Positions 51,224 through 58,916 of a DNA stretch of 64,000 nt are shown here, piece after piece. Both the position numbers and the translations under genes were made by a program. The notes beneath the pieces were generated by a model. That model did not search any database and was not told the origin of the DNA. It saw nothing but the letters and a program-made list of their open reading frames with translations. Each line of letters starts with the position of its first letter. The first letter of the stretch is position 1. This DNA is from Ravibacter sp964559125. GTDB lineage: Bacteria; Bacteroidota; Bacteroidia; Cytophagales; Spirosomataceae. The stretch covers positions 1 through 64,000 of the forward strand of contig CAZLGW010000003.1 in the NCBI GenBank assembly GCA_964559125.1, read 5' to 3'.

Positions 51224-52267
51224 ATGTTTAAGCCGAAAAAGCTTACTCTCAGAATGGAGGTATCGATTATTGTTGTTAACTACAGAACATCAGGGCTCAT
51301 TATCAATGCATTGCAGACAGTTTACAGGTATACGGAAGGGATCTCATTTGAAGTGATTGTAGTTAATAATGAAGAGGATATCGAGGGGAAGCGCCGCGTA
51401 TTGAAGGAATATCCTGAAGTGAAATGGATAGAAATGTCGTACAATGCCGGTTTTGGGAGGGCTAACAATGCAGGAATGAAGATAGCCGCCGGGCGTTACT
51501 TTTTATTGCTGAATGCTGATACCCTCCTGGTAGACAACGTAATAGGAAGATGTGTGAAAAGAATGGAAGCCGACACTCAGATAGTAGCCTGCGCAGCTCT
51601 CCAATATGACGGCGATATGCAGCCGATGCCTTTTTACCAGAGCTTTAATGACTTCAGGAAATCGTTTTTCATCATACCACCCGGCAAGTTCTTTTCCAAT
51701 CTCCTTGAGCGTTTTTTGCCTGAGCCGGCGTATGATGGCCCTGAGCAGCGGGATTGGCTGGTAGGTGCATTCATGATGGTCAGGAGGAGCGGCTTCGAAG
51801 TTACGGGAGGCTTTGAAGAGTGCCTTTTTATGTACGGCGAGGATGTGGAATGGTCGTGGCGACTTGGAAAAACCGGAAAATTATACCTGTTCAATGACTG
51901 TATTTTCCTGCATCTTGAAAACGGAAATCCCTACCGGCGCTCACGAATTTCCTGGATTAATCGTTTCAGTGTACAGATGCAGGTCTCTAATATGGTCTGG
52001 CTCAGGAAGCAATACGGGATGCTTTATTACCTTCTCATGCTGACCCACTACCTGGTGATGATCCCGGTTGTGTATGTGTGGAGATGGGTTGTAAACATGA
52101 AGGAGACCGACCAGGCGAAGAGAGGGTTTGCTACCCAGCATATTTTCGCCAGGAAAGTCGGGGTACTTTTAAGTTATTTCTGGAAAACCGTGAATTATAA
52201 GAAACACTTTTTTAAAATAAGGCCTGAAGAAAATATCGATAAACTATACGCCGATGAAGGAAACTAA
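51224..52267 (+). CDS. Family 2 glycosyltransferase (rhamnosyltransferase-like)
   Basis: A 347-residue protein. An ATG at 51254 (MEVSIIVVNYRTSG) is an alternative start nearer the conserved fold. The GT-A domain shows VSIIVVNYRTSGLI, the YNAGFGRANNAGMKIAAG loop, and a DxD-like LLNADTLLVD (about residues 95-104). It continues with DWLVGAFMMVRRSGFEVTGG and FMYGEDVEWSWRLG. A C-terminal hydrophobic segment (about 265-285) may anchor it to the membrane. Its end overlaps the next glycosyltransferase by 14 bases, so they form a pair for surface polysaccharide assembly. Confidence 0.88.
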   Translation: MFKPKKLTLRMEVSIIVVNYRTSGLIINALQTVYRYTEGISFEVIVVNNEEDIEGKRRVLKEYPEVKWIEMSYNAGFGRANNAGMKIAAGRYFLLLNADTLLVDNVIGRCVKRMEADTQIVACAALQYDGDMQPMPFYQSFNDFRKSFFIIPPGKFFSNLLERFLPEPAYDGPEQRDWLVGAFMMVRRSGFEVTGGFEECLFMYGEDVEWSWRLGKTGKLYLFNDCIFLHLENGNPYRRSRISWINRFSVQMQVSNMVWLRKQYGMLYYLLMLTHYLVMIPVVYVWRWVVNMKETDQAKRGFATQHIFARKVGVLLSYFWKTVNYKKHFFKIRPEENIDKLYADEGN

Positions 52268-53375
52268 AAAAAGAAGAATACTTTTTATCACACCTCTGGC
52301 ATCAAGAACCGGCTCGGAAATGATGCTTCTTAATATAATCCTTCGTCTGGACAGGTCCAGGTATGAGGTAGCAGTAGCAAGTTATGCCCAGGGGGAGCTT
52401 CTTGATGAACTGCCCGATCATGTACGGGTGTATAAAGTGCCCGGGAATTTCAGTATGCTCGACAGGATTAACTATCATCTTGGCAGGCATCCCATCACGA
52501 CTGCTCTGAAGGATATTCAGAAAGATTTCAAGGCTGATATATGGTATCTTAATACGATCGTACTGCCCCAGGCAGCGTCTACAGCCGTATCGCTGAACGT
52601 TCCTTTCGTAGTGCATTTTCATGAAATGCCGCTTTCCTATGTGTATGTAAACGAGAAAGAGTTTGACCTGATCATCAGGAAAGCACATTACATCATCGGG
52701 TGTTCGGAGGCTACGTGCCTTGGAATCAGGCAGGCCGGGGCAAGCAACGTCTCGCTTGTATATTCGTTTATAGAAGATAAGGTGCGGCCGAAAGATGACA
52801 CGGAAGTAGCTGCCATAAGAAAGGAATTAGGAATTGCTCCCGGGCAGTTTGCCTGGATCATGTCCGGGGTTCCGTCGGAAAGAAAAGGGTTTGATTTTTT
52901 TCCGGAAATAGCCGGGTTGCTGGATGATGAAAACACCCACCTGATCTGGGTCGGCGGAGGCGAAGCCCGTAATGGCTACATCAGCTGGGTCGAAAACCGT
53001 ATCAGCTCCCTGCGCTCGCGAACCAGAATTCACCTGACCGGTAAGCAGAAGGAAAGATACGATCAATATCTCCACGCAGCCGACGGGTTTATTCTCACGT
53101 CCAGGCAGGACCCTTTCCCGTTGGTGATGATCGAAGCCGCAACATTGGGAAAGCCTATTGTCTCCTTTCCGTCGGGAGGTGTATCTGAACTCATGAGAGA
53201 CGGGATGGGTATTGTTACGGACGATATCAGTCCCATGCAAATGGTACGGGAGATGAAAAGGGTAATGAACGGAGAAATCGTTTGCGATCCGGTTATATCC
53301 AGGCAGCGGATGGCTGAATATAACATTTCCAAAGGGATGCAGACCTGGAACCGGGTGATGGAGGGGATTGTGTAA
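52254..53375 (+). CDS. Family 4 glycosyltransferase
   Basis: A 373-residue GT-B enzyme. The N-terminal half begins RRILFITPLASRTGSEMML, a donor-fold entry typical of GT4. The C-terminal half has HLTGKQKERYDQYLHAADGF and the E-x7-E motif DPFPLVMIEAATLGKPIVSF (about residues 285-304), then SGGVSELMRDG. It overlaps the upstream GT2 gene by 14 bases in a different frame, so they are very likely co-expressed. The acceptor and sugar are not deducible. Confidence 0.9.
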   Translation: MKETKKRRILFITPLASRTGSEMMLLNIILRLDRSRYEVAVASYAQGELLDELPDHVRVYKVPGNFSMLDRINYHLGRHPITTALKDIQKDFKADIWYLNTIVLPQAASTAVSLNVPFVVHFHEMPLSYVYVNEKEFDLIIRKAHYIIGCSEATCLGIRQAGASNVSLVYSFIEDKVRPKDDTEVAAIRKELGIAPGQFAWIMSGVPSERKGFDFFPEIAGLLDDENTHLIWVGGGEARNGYISWVENRISSLRSRTRIHLTGKQKERYDQYLHAADGFILTSRQDPFPLVMIEAATLGKPIVSFPSGGVSELMRDGMGIVTDDISPMQMVREMKRVMNGEIVCDPVISRQRMAEYNISKGMQTWNRVMEGIV

Positions 53376-53389
53376 AAAAAGATTTTCGG

Positions 53390-54064
53390 CTAACGGTCAA
53401 ACCATTTGTTGCGGTAGGCCAGACTTATGGCCTGTGCCCGGGAATTGATATGCAGCTTGTGATATATTCTCGCAATATGGGTTCTTACGGTTAAGGTGCT
53501 GACCTCCAGGTATACAGCTATTTTTTTGGCATCCCATCCTTTTACAAGATGGCTTAAAATCTCTTTTTCCCGGTCTGTAATATGTCCGGGTATGGCGGCT
53601 GAGGGTGTTTCCGTTCCGGGCGTCGTCGCTTTACTCAGCAACTGAAGCGTCTTCCTGGCAATCGAAGGACTCATAGGAGCTCCTCCGTATTCAAGTACGT
53701 TGACTACCGCGTCTTTCAGAATATGCGCAGGTTCATGCTTCAGAAGATAACCTGATGCCCCGGCCGTAATGGCCTCAAAGATCCTGTCATCGTCGTCGAA
53801 AACGGTAAGCGCCAGGAAAAATATCCCTGGATTGAGCGTTTTAGCCAGCCTGATGGTTTCTATGCCGTCCATTTCCGGCATCTCCAGATCCATGAAAATT
53901 ACCTGCGGCAGCTTTTCGGGAGCCATGCCTTCCAGTATATCCATACATTCATGGCCGCTCCCCGCGGAAAACACAAGGCTCAGGCCTTCAACCATATGGA
54001 TTTTCCGCTCAAAATCGTTGCGGTTAATTCGCTTGTCGTCGACAAATGCTACAGTGTAAGACAT
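53390..54064 (-). CDS. NarL/FixJ-family response regulator
   Basis: A 224-residue protein. The receiver domain has the acidic pair VDDK (about residues 8-11), phospho-acceptor aspartate in VIFMDLEMPEMDG (about 59), and K near GYLLKHEPA (about 112). The LuxR-type HTH is at the C-terminus: HITDREKEILSHLVKGWDAK, then VSTLTVRTHIARIYHKLHI. It lies 78 bases downstream of the histidine kinase gene. The start region lies in a tandem 21-base repeat (54058-54099). Confidence 0.92.
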   Translation of the reverse strand: MSYTVAFVDDKRINRNDFERKIHMVEGLSLVFSAGSGHECMDILEGMAPEKLPQVIFMDLEMPEMDGIETIRLAKTLNPGIFFLALTVFDDDDRIFEAITAGASGYLLKHEPAHILKDAVVNVLEYGGAPMSPSIARKTLQLLSKATTPGTETPSAAIPGHITDREKEILSHLVKGWDAKKIAVYLEVSTLTVRTHIARIYHKLHINSRAQAISLAYRNKWFDR

Positions 54065-54099
54065 GGGACAGGGTGATTAAGACATGGGACAGAGTGATT
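54058..54099. repeat. 21-base tandem duplication over the response-regulator start
   Basis: Two adjacent 21-base copies (54058-54078 and 54079-54099) differ at one position. Both hold a minus-strand ATG: the downstream one (54064) is the gene's start. The upstream one (54085) is followed by TCT and TAA, a two-codon open reading frame that terminates just ahead of the real start. Confidence 0.85.
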
Positions 54100-54142
54100 A
54101 TATGAATTCAAAGTTAGCCGGACAAAAACTGAATTTACATAC

Positions 54143-56101
54143 TCAATTTGAAGTAGCTCTCAATTCCACACTAGTACCCTCACCGGCGTGCGAATGCCAG
54201 TTGATCGTCCATCCGGCTTCCGCTGCCCTGGCTTTCATATTAGCAATCCCGTTTCCGCCGTACCCGGTTGTATTTTCCCCGGTGGTCATGCCGGTCCCGT
54301 TGTCTTCTATACAAATTCTCCAGTCGCCGGAGCCTTCTATCCGGACTGTCAGCGAGGTGCAATGGCTATGCCTGGCAGCGTTGATGCTGGCTTCCCTGAT
54401 GATCTGGTAGAGGTGAAACGCCTGGAAGGGCGGGATAATGACATCTTCCCCGATTGCTTCATTTACTGCGAACGTGATATCCGGGAAACTTCTTTCCAAA
54501 CGGTGAAAAAAGACTTTGACCCGGTCGCTGAGGGCGGTAAGCGACAGCGATTTTTTATTGAGGATCCAGATCGTATCGCTAAGCTGTGAAACAATTGACA
54601 TCGAGTTATGCCTGAGTTCCCTGAGCGCGTTCCTGCTTTCAACGGTTGCTGAATCCTTGTCGATAAATTCCAGGTTGGAAACGATGGAAGCTGCATAGGC
54701 TCCCAGGTTATCATGCAGGTCGGCAGCGATACGCCTGCGCTCCGATTCTTCTGCGTGGGCTATTGCCCTGGCTGCAGATTCCTTTTCCTGTTGGAGGATA
54801 AGTTCGGTTTTTAGTCGCTGGCGTTTCCTGAATTCCGAAAAGATGAACCATCCTGCCATCGAAGCCAATCCGAGCAGGACCAGCGATCCGTAAAGAAAAT
54901 AGTCCTTTTTCAGAAGCTCGTACTGTTGCTGAATGATCGTGTTTTCTTTTTTCTGTACGTCGTAGCGTGTTTGAAGACCGGCGATGGCCTCGGCAGAGTT
55001 GGCTTCGTAGAAAGAGTCTTTGGCAGCTATTATTTTCTCCAGAAATTCCGTGTAGGGCTTCTGCTCACCCTTTATTTTGTAGCATCTGGCCAGGATCTCA
55101 TAGTAAGCGAGGCGGATCTTGATATTACTGGCAATAACCTGGCCGGCAGGTCCGCTGACATCCAGGTTTTTACTCTCTCCCAGGAGCTCTTTGCAGAAGG
55201 TGATGGCTTTGTCGACCTGCCCGGTTTCTATATAGAAGTTAGTCAGGCCAAGGTTGTCGCTCACCCACATGGCAGGGTCACCCATTTTTTCACGGGTTTC
55301 CAGCATCTCGAGAAGCGAGGCTTCCGCTTCTTTCAGCTTTCCCAGGTACATCATGATGTCTGCCCTGCGTTGGAGCCCTATTGCCAGGTTATCGAGATTC
55401 TGGATTTTGTAGCAGAGACGGAGCCCTTCGTCGACATAGTACCTGGCTGAATCCGCCTTGTCCAGCTTTTTATAGGCATCAGCGAAATTAAGATATATTG
55501 CCGATCTGACCAGGTCGTATCTGGTGTGCTCCGATATCGAACCGGATGCTTTCGACAGCCATTCGATAGCTTCAGAAGGTTTTTCTCTCGCCAGGGCTAT
55601 AGAACCCAGTGTGTTCAGGTTAGCGCTCAGTGCAATGGTATCATTGTAATTTTCGGCTTCTCCAACCAATTCGTAAAGTACTGTAAGGGCGTCCTGTAGG
55701 CGATCTGCCCCACCCAGGCACATTGCCTTCTGACGTTTCAAACTGAAATAAAGCTCCCTTTCCTTTGTTTCCGACACCGATATCAATTGCAGTCCGTTAT
55801 CGATCGCCACCAGCGAGCTGTCGATCCATCCCCAGCGCCAGTACATATAAGACATGGCAAGGGCGGCGCCTGCTTTTTCCTGCTCGCTCCCTGTCCGGTC
55901 TGCCATATCCCTGGCCTGGTAGGCATATTTGTCCAGCGTGTCCCTGTTGAGGCTTTTGTACTCCTCGCAAAGCGTTAGGATATGCTGTAGCTTCTGGTTG
56001 TCACCGCCCGTCCGGTGGACTTCACGGATCAGGCTGTCGACTTTCCCGGTCTGGGAGAGGGCGCTGAGGGGGAGCAGCAAAATGAGGGCCAGGTATCTCA
56101 T
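54143..56101 (-). CDS. TPR-containing sensor histidine kinase (HisKA_3 type)
   Basis: A 652-residue protein. It has a signal peptide (MRYLALILLLPLSALSQ). An extracytoplasmic region of TPR-type helical repeats covers about residues 30-390, including EAIEWLSKASGSISE and KEAEASLLEMLETREK. A membrane span (about 398-416, FLYGSLVLLGLASMAGWFIF) and a short coiled coil follow. The HisKA_3 H-box is ERRRIAADLHDNLGAYAAS (about 451-469), and the HATPase domain has the N and G boxes REASINAARHS and DNGTGM/GGNGIANMKARA. It is the partner of the NarL-type regulator directly downstream. Confidence 0.9.
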   Translation of the reverse strand: MRYLALILLLPLSALSQTGKVDSLIREVHRTGGDNQKLQHILTLCEEYKSLNRDTLDKYAYQARDMADRTGSEQEKAGAALAMSYMYWRWGWIDSSLVAIDNGLQLISVSETKERELYFSLKRQKAMCLGGADRLQDALTVLYELVGEAENYNDTIALSANLNTLGSIALAREKPSEAIEWLSKASGSISEHTRYDLVRSAIYLNFADAYKKLDKADSARYYVDEGLRLCYKIQNLDNLAIGLQRRADIMMYLGKLKEAEASLLEMLETREKMGDPAMWVSDNLGLTNFYIETGQVDKAITFCKELLGESKNLDVSGPAGQVIASNIKIRLAYYEILARCYKIKGEQKPYTEFLEKIIAAKDSFYEANSAEAIAGLQTRYDVQKKENTIIQQQYELLKKDYFLYGSLVLLGLASMAGWFIFSEFRKRQRLKTELILQQEKESAARAIAHAEESERRRIAADLHDNLGAYAASIVSNLEFIDKDSATVESRNALRELRHNSMSIVSQLSDTIWILNKKSLSLTALSDRVKVFFHRLERSFPDITFAVNEAIGEDVIIPPFQAFHLYQIIREASINAARHSHCTSLTVRIEGSGDWRICIEDNGTGMTTGENTTGYGGNGIANMKARAAEAGWTINWHSHAGEGTSVELRATSN

Positions 56102-56179
56102 TCATAAACGTTTCCCGAAGTTACCGAAATTTTTTTTCCATTGAAAACAGGAAAAGCTCTGCTCCGGAAGGTAGCTGTT

Positions 56180-56201
56180 GCCTACTGCAAATTAAGTATT
56201 T
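56180..56201 (+). promoter_or_regulatory. 22-base motif shared upstream of two secreted-protein genes (copy 1)
   Basis: This stretch, with core CAAATTAAGTATTT, recurs at 58829-58850 with one mismatch in 22. It lies 53 bases before ATG 56255. It could be a promoter, a regulator site or a leader element; I cannot say which. Confidence 0.45.
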
Positions 56202-56254
56202 TCCGCCTGCCCTTGTTTCCGCAATTTTACAGGTGTGTATCGTCCTTTACTAAT

Positions 56255-58804
56255 ATGAGAACCTTTATTCTACTTACCTGGCTTATGGTCTCAGCCTGTA
56301 TAGACCTCTTGCAGGCCCAGTGCCCTACTACAGGTTCGGTAACCCTGTCCAACGACACGCAGGCCCAAGCGTTTTATGATGCCTGGCCCAACTGTAAAAA
56401 CCTTGAAATCCCCTTAACGATTACCGGCTCTGTAAGCAACCTGGAACCTCTGGAAGGCCTTGAAACCGTACAGACGTTGTCCATTCAAAACAATGGGGCA
56501 TTACCAAGCCTTAACGGCTTCCCCAACCTTACTGAAGTGAAGGGCAACCTGATTATCCACATGAACAACATCCTGAAATCCGTTTACGGGATGGAGAAGC
56601 TGGAGAAAGTCGGCGGCCACGTGCAGATCACCGAGAACCCGGAACTGGTGTCGCTGGCCAAATTGATCATTACCACGGAAGATACCTATGAAGGCCCCGG
56701 CGGTCTGCAAAAGCTGGGGGCGGTCGGGGGGACGCTGCAGATTGCCAACCGTAATAAGCTACAGTCGATCAGTGGGTTGTCGGGCCTGAAAACCGTGGGA
56801 GAGAATTTGCAGATCAACGATCATTTCGTCACTTCACTCGCTCCGCTCGGTTCCCTGGTTTCGATAGGAGGACTTTCTATTGATTGTGATAACCTGGTGA
56901 GTCTCAACGGGTTTAGTCAGGCGATTACTTCCCTGGCCGGCAACCTGGTTGTTACAGGCGACAGGTTGGCTTCGATCGCGGCGCTAAGCAATATCACCCA
57001 GGTAGGGCGGGGGCTATACGTAAATGATCTCCCCGCCCTGACTTCTCTGGAAGGCCTTCACAATATTACCTCCATAGGTGCAAATCTTCCCACTATTACC
57101 AACTCGGCCATCTGGATCATCAACAATTCTGAAATCACCTCTTTGCAGGGTCTGAATAAGGTAGTCTCTATCAGGGGCGAGGTTTCTATCAGGGACAACG
57201 CGAAGCTTACTACGCTGGCCGGGATGGGCAACGGAATGACAATTAACGGAAGCCTTTTGATTTCCAACAATCCGGCGTTGACTTCCCTGGCAATGGGCAG
57301 TCTCACCTCTCTGTCGGGTACACTGACCATCACAAACAACACTTCCCTGGCCTCAATGGCTGGGTTGGGGAGTTTCACCACGCTGGGATCCCTGGTGGTG
57401 GGGGCGGTCGGTCCTATGGCTTCATTGAGCGGACTGGAAAACCTGGTTACGATCTGGGGGAATGCCAACATCAGCGGCAGCCTTACCTCTTTGTCGGGGT
57501 TTGGTAGCAACCTGGCTGTATGGGGTATCCTCAGGCTGCAAAACTTACCCAATCTTACCTCCCTTTCCGGTCTCGGATCGGTCTCGCAGATAGGGACGAT
57601 CAGTAGCTTAGGCTCGAATGTTACGGGGCTTTACATAAATAACAACAACAGTCTTGTTTCTCTGACAGGACTTAACGCGGGCGTTGCCATTCAGAACCTG
57701 AGGATAGAAAACAACCCTGCGCTGCAGACGATGACCGGTCTTGGCGTATTGACCTCCATCAACGGCGATCTTATTGTCACGGAAAACCCTGTCCTGAATT
57801 CGCTTACGGGCCTGGGCAGCCTGACGAGCGCCCGAAGCGTGATCATCACAGACAACGATCTGTTGGAAAGCCTGTCGGGTCTTGATGGACTTGAATCGGT
57901 TACAGGGAATTTTACCATGTTCCGGAATCCTCTTATATCCTCTCTGGGCGGGCTTGGAAAGCTCAAAACTGTAGGGACCAGCTTTTACATTACCCTAAGC
58001 AACGGGCTAAAGACCCTGGCCGGTCTTGATAAGCTGGAAAAAGTAACTTCGGGCTTCATTCTCACAAGTAATAGCCAACTGGCTATCTGCGGTACCGAAG
58101 CTGTTTGCAGTCTTCTTTCCGATCCCGGGGGCACCGGAAGCGTGTCCATTTCGGGGAATGCCTATGGATGCCAGAGCCAGGAGCAGGTGGAAGCAGCCTG
58201 CTATGGAACACTCCCCGTTACCCTGGCGGATTTTAGTGTCACGTTGGAAGGGAATATGGCGGTATTGCAATGGGTCACTACAGAAGAGGTCAACGCATCA
58301 CACTTTGAAATAGAACGCAGCAGACACGCATCCGCCTGGCAAAAAATAGGTAAAGTGCAGTCAAAGAGGGCTACCCGGGAGGAAAGCAAAACGGCACAAA
58401 GCTATTCGTTTACCGATCATCACATCGCCGCTTCCGATAGCCCCAATAGCTATCGGGGGGACGCATCCCCACATCCTCACATTTTCTACTACCGTATCAA
58501 AATGATTGATATCGACGGCTCGTATGCATACAGCCCGATAAAAAGTGTGGCGTTTGGCGGCAGTGGGGGGCTGGTCGCTTATCCTAATCCCGTTTCGGAC
58601 AGGCTGTTTTTGGCCCCGGCGCTACTATCGGATATCCAAAACATCGGGATTTACACAATTTCCGGACAGAAAGTACTGGAAGAAAGGAAGCTGTGGGCGG
58701 AGCGGGGGCTCGACTTATCCGCATTGTCCGAAGGTTTGTACGTACTGAAGGTCAGGCTGGTAAGTGGGCAGACACGATTACAGAAAATAGTAATAGTGAA
58801 ATAG
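56255..58804 (+). CDS. Secreted leucine-rich/receptor-L-domain-like repeat protein with T9SS sorting domain
   Basis: An 849-residue protein from ATG 56255 (the frame is open from a TTG at 56141). It has a signal peptide (RTFILLTWLMVSACIDLLQAQ). About 600 residues of receptor-L/LRR-like repeats follow, each of the type LTSLSGLGSLTSIGGNLxI. A fibronectin-like LPVTLADFSVTLEGNMAVLQ segment comes next. The C-terminal T9SS type A sorting domain begins AYPNPVSDRLFLAPAL and ends TRLQKIVIVK. A short palindromic insert sits at about 58434-58456. It is probably exported to the cell surface or medium as an adhesin-like protein. Confidence 0.85.
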   Translation: MRTFILLTWLMVSACIDLLQAQCPTTGSVTLSNDTQAQAFYDAWPNCKNLEIPLTITGSVSNLEPLEGLETVQTLSIQNNGALPSLNGFPNLTEVKGNLIIHMNNILKSVYGMEKLEKVGGHVQITENPELVSLAKLIITTEDTYEGPGGLQKLGAVGGTLQIANRNKLQSISGLSGLKTVGENLQINDHFVTSLAPLGSLVSIGGLSIDCDNLVSLNGFSQAITSLAGNLVVTGDRLASIAALSNITQVGRGLYVNDLPALTSLEGLHNITSIGANLPTITNSAIWIINNSEITSLQGLNKVVSIRGEVSIRDNAKLTTLAGMGNGMTINGSLLISNNPALTSLAMGSLTSLSGTLTITNNTSLASMAGLGSFTTLGSLVVGAVGPMASLSGLENLVTIWGNANISGSLTSLSGFGSNLAVWGILRLQNLPNLTSLSGLGSVSQIGTISSLGSNVTGLYINNNNSLVSLTGLNAGVAIQNLRIENNPALQTMTGLGVLTSINGDLIVTENPVLNSLTGLGSLTSARSVIITDNDLLESLSGLDGLESVTGNFTMFRNPLISSLGGLGKLKTVGTSFYITLSNGLKTLAGLDKLEKVTSGFILTSNSQLAICGTEAVCSLLSDPGGTGSVSISGNAYGCQSQEQVEAACYGTLPVTLADFSVTLEGNMAVLQWVTTEEVNASHFEIERSRHASAWQKIGKVQSKRATREESKTAQSYSFTDHHIAASDSPNSYRGDASPHPHIFYYRIKMIDIDGSYAYSPIKSVAFGGSGGLVAYPNPVSDRLFLAPALLSDIQNIGIYTISGQKVLEERKLWAERGLDLSALSEGLYVLKVRLVSGQTRLQKIVIVK
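58434..58456 (+). repeat. Palindromic element inserted in the coding region
   Basis: CCGATAGC and GCTATCGG form an 8-bp stem with a 7-base loop inside the T9SS gene. The encoded SDSPNSYRGDASPHPH stretch is absent from the matching place in the paralogous C-terminus at 61560-61600. It looks like an in-frame insertion of a small palindrome. Confidence 0.5.
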
Positions 58805-58828
58805 TCGTGAGCTGCCGGATACCCCATG

Positions 58829-58850
58829 GCCTACTACAAATTAAGTATTT
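58829..58850 (+). promoter_or_regulatory. 22-base motif shared upstream of two secreted-protein genes (copy 2)
   Basis: Matches 56180-56201 at 21 of 22 bases and lies 66 bases before ATG 58917. It starts 24 bases after the stop of the preceding T9SS gene. Confidence 0.45.
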
Positions 58851-58916
58851 CACAGGTTGATGGGTCTGGCAAAATTTACAGGATAAAGTCAATGTAATGA
58901 ATAAACCGGTAGGACT

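Noticed and set aside
56141..56254. N-terminal extension of the LRR protein from a TTG at 56141
   Set aside because: It would bury the signal peptide behind 38 residues; ATG 56255 gives a proper export signal.
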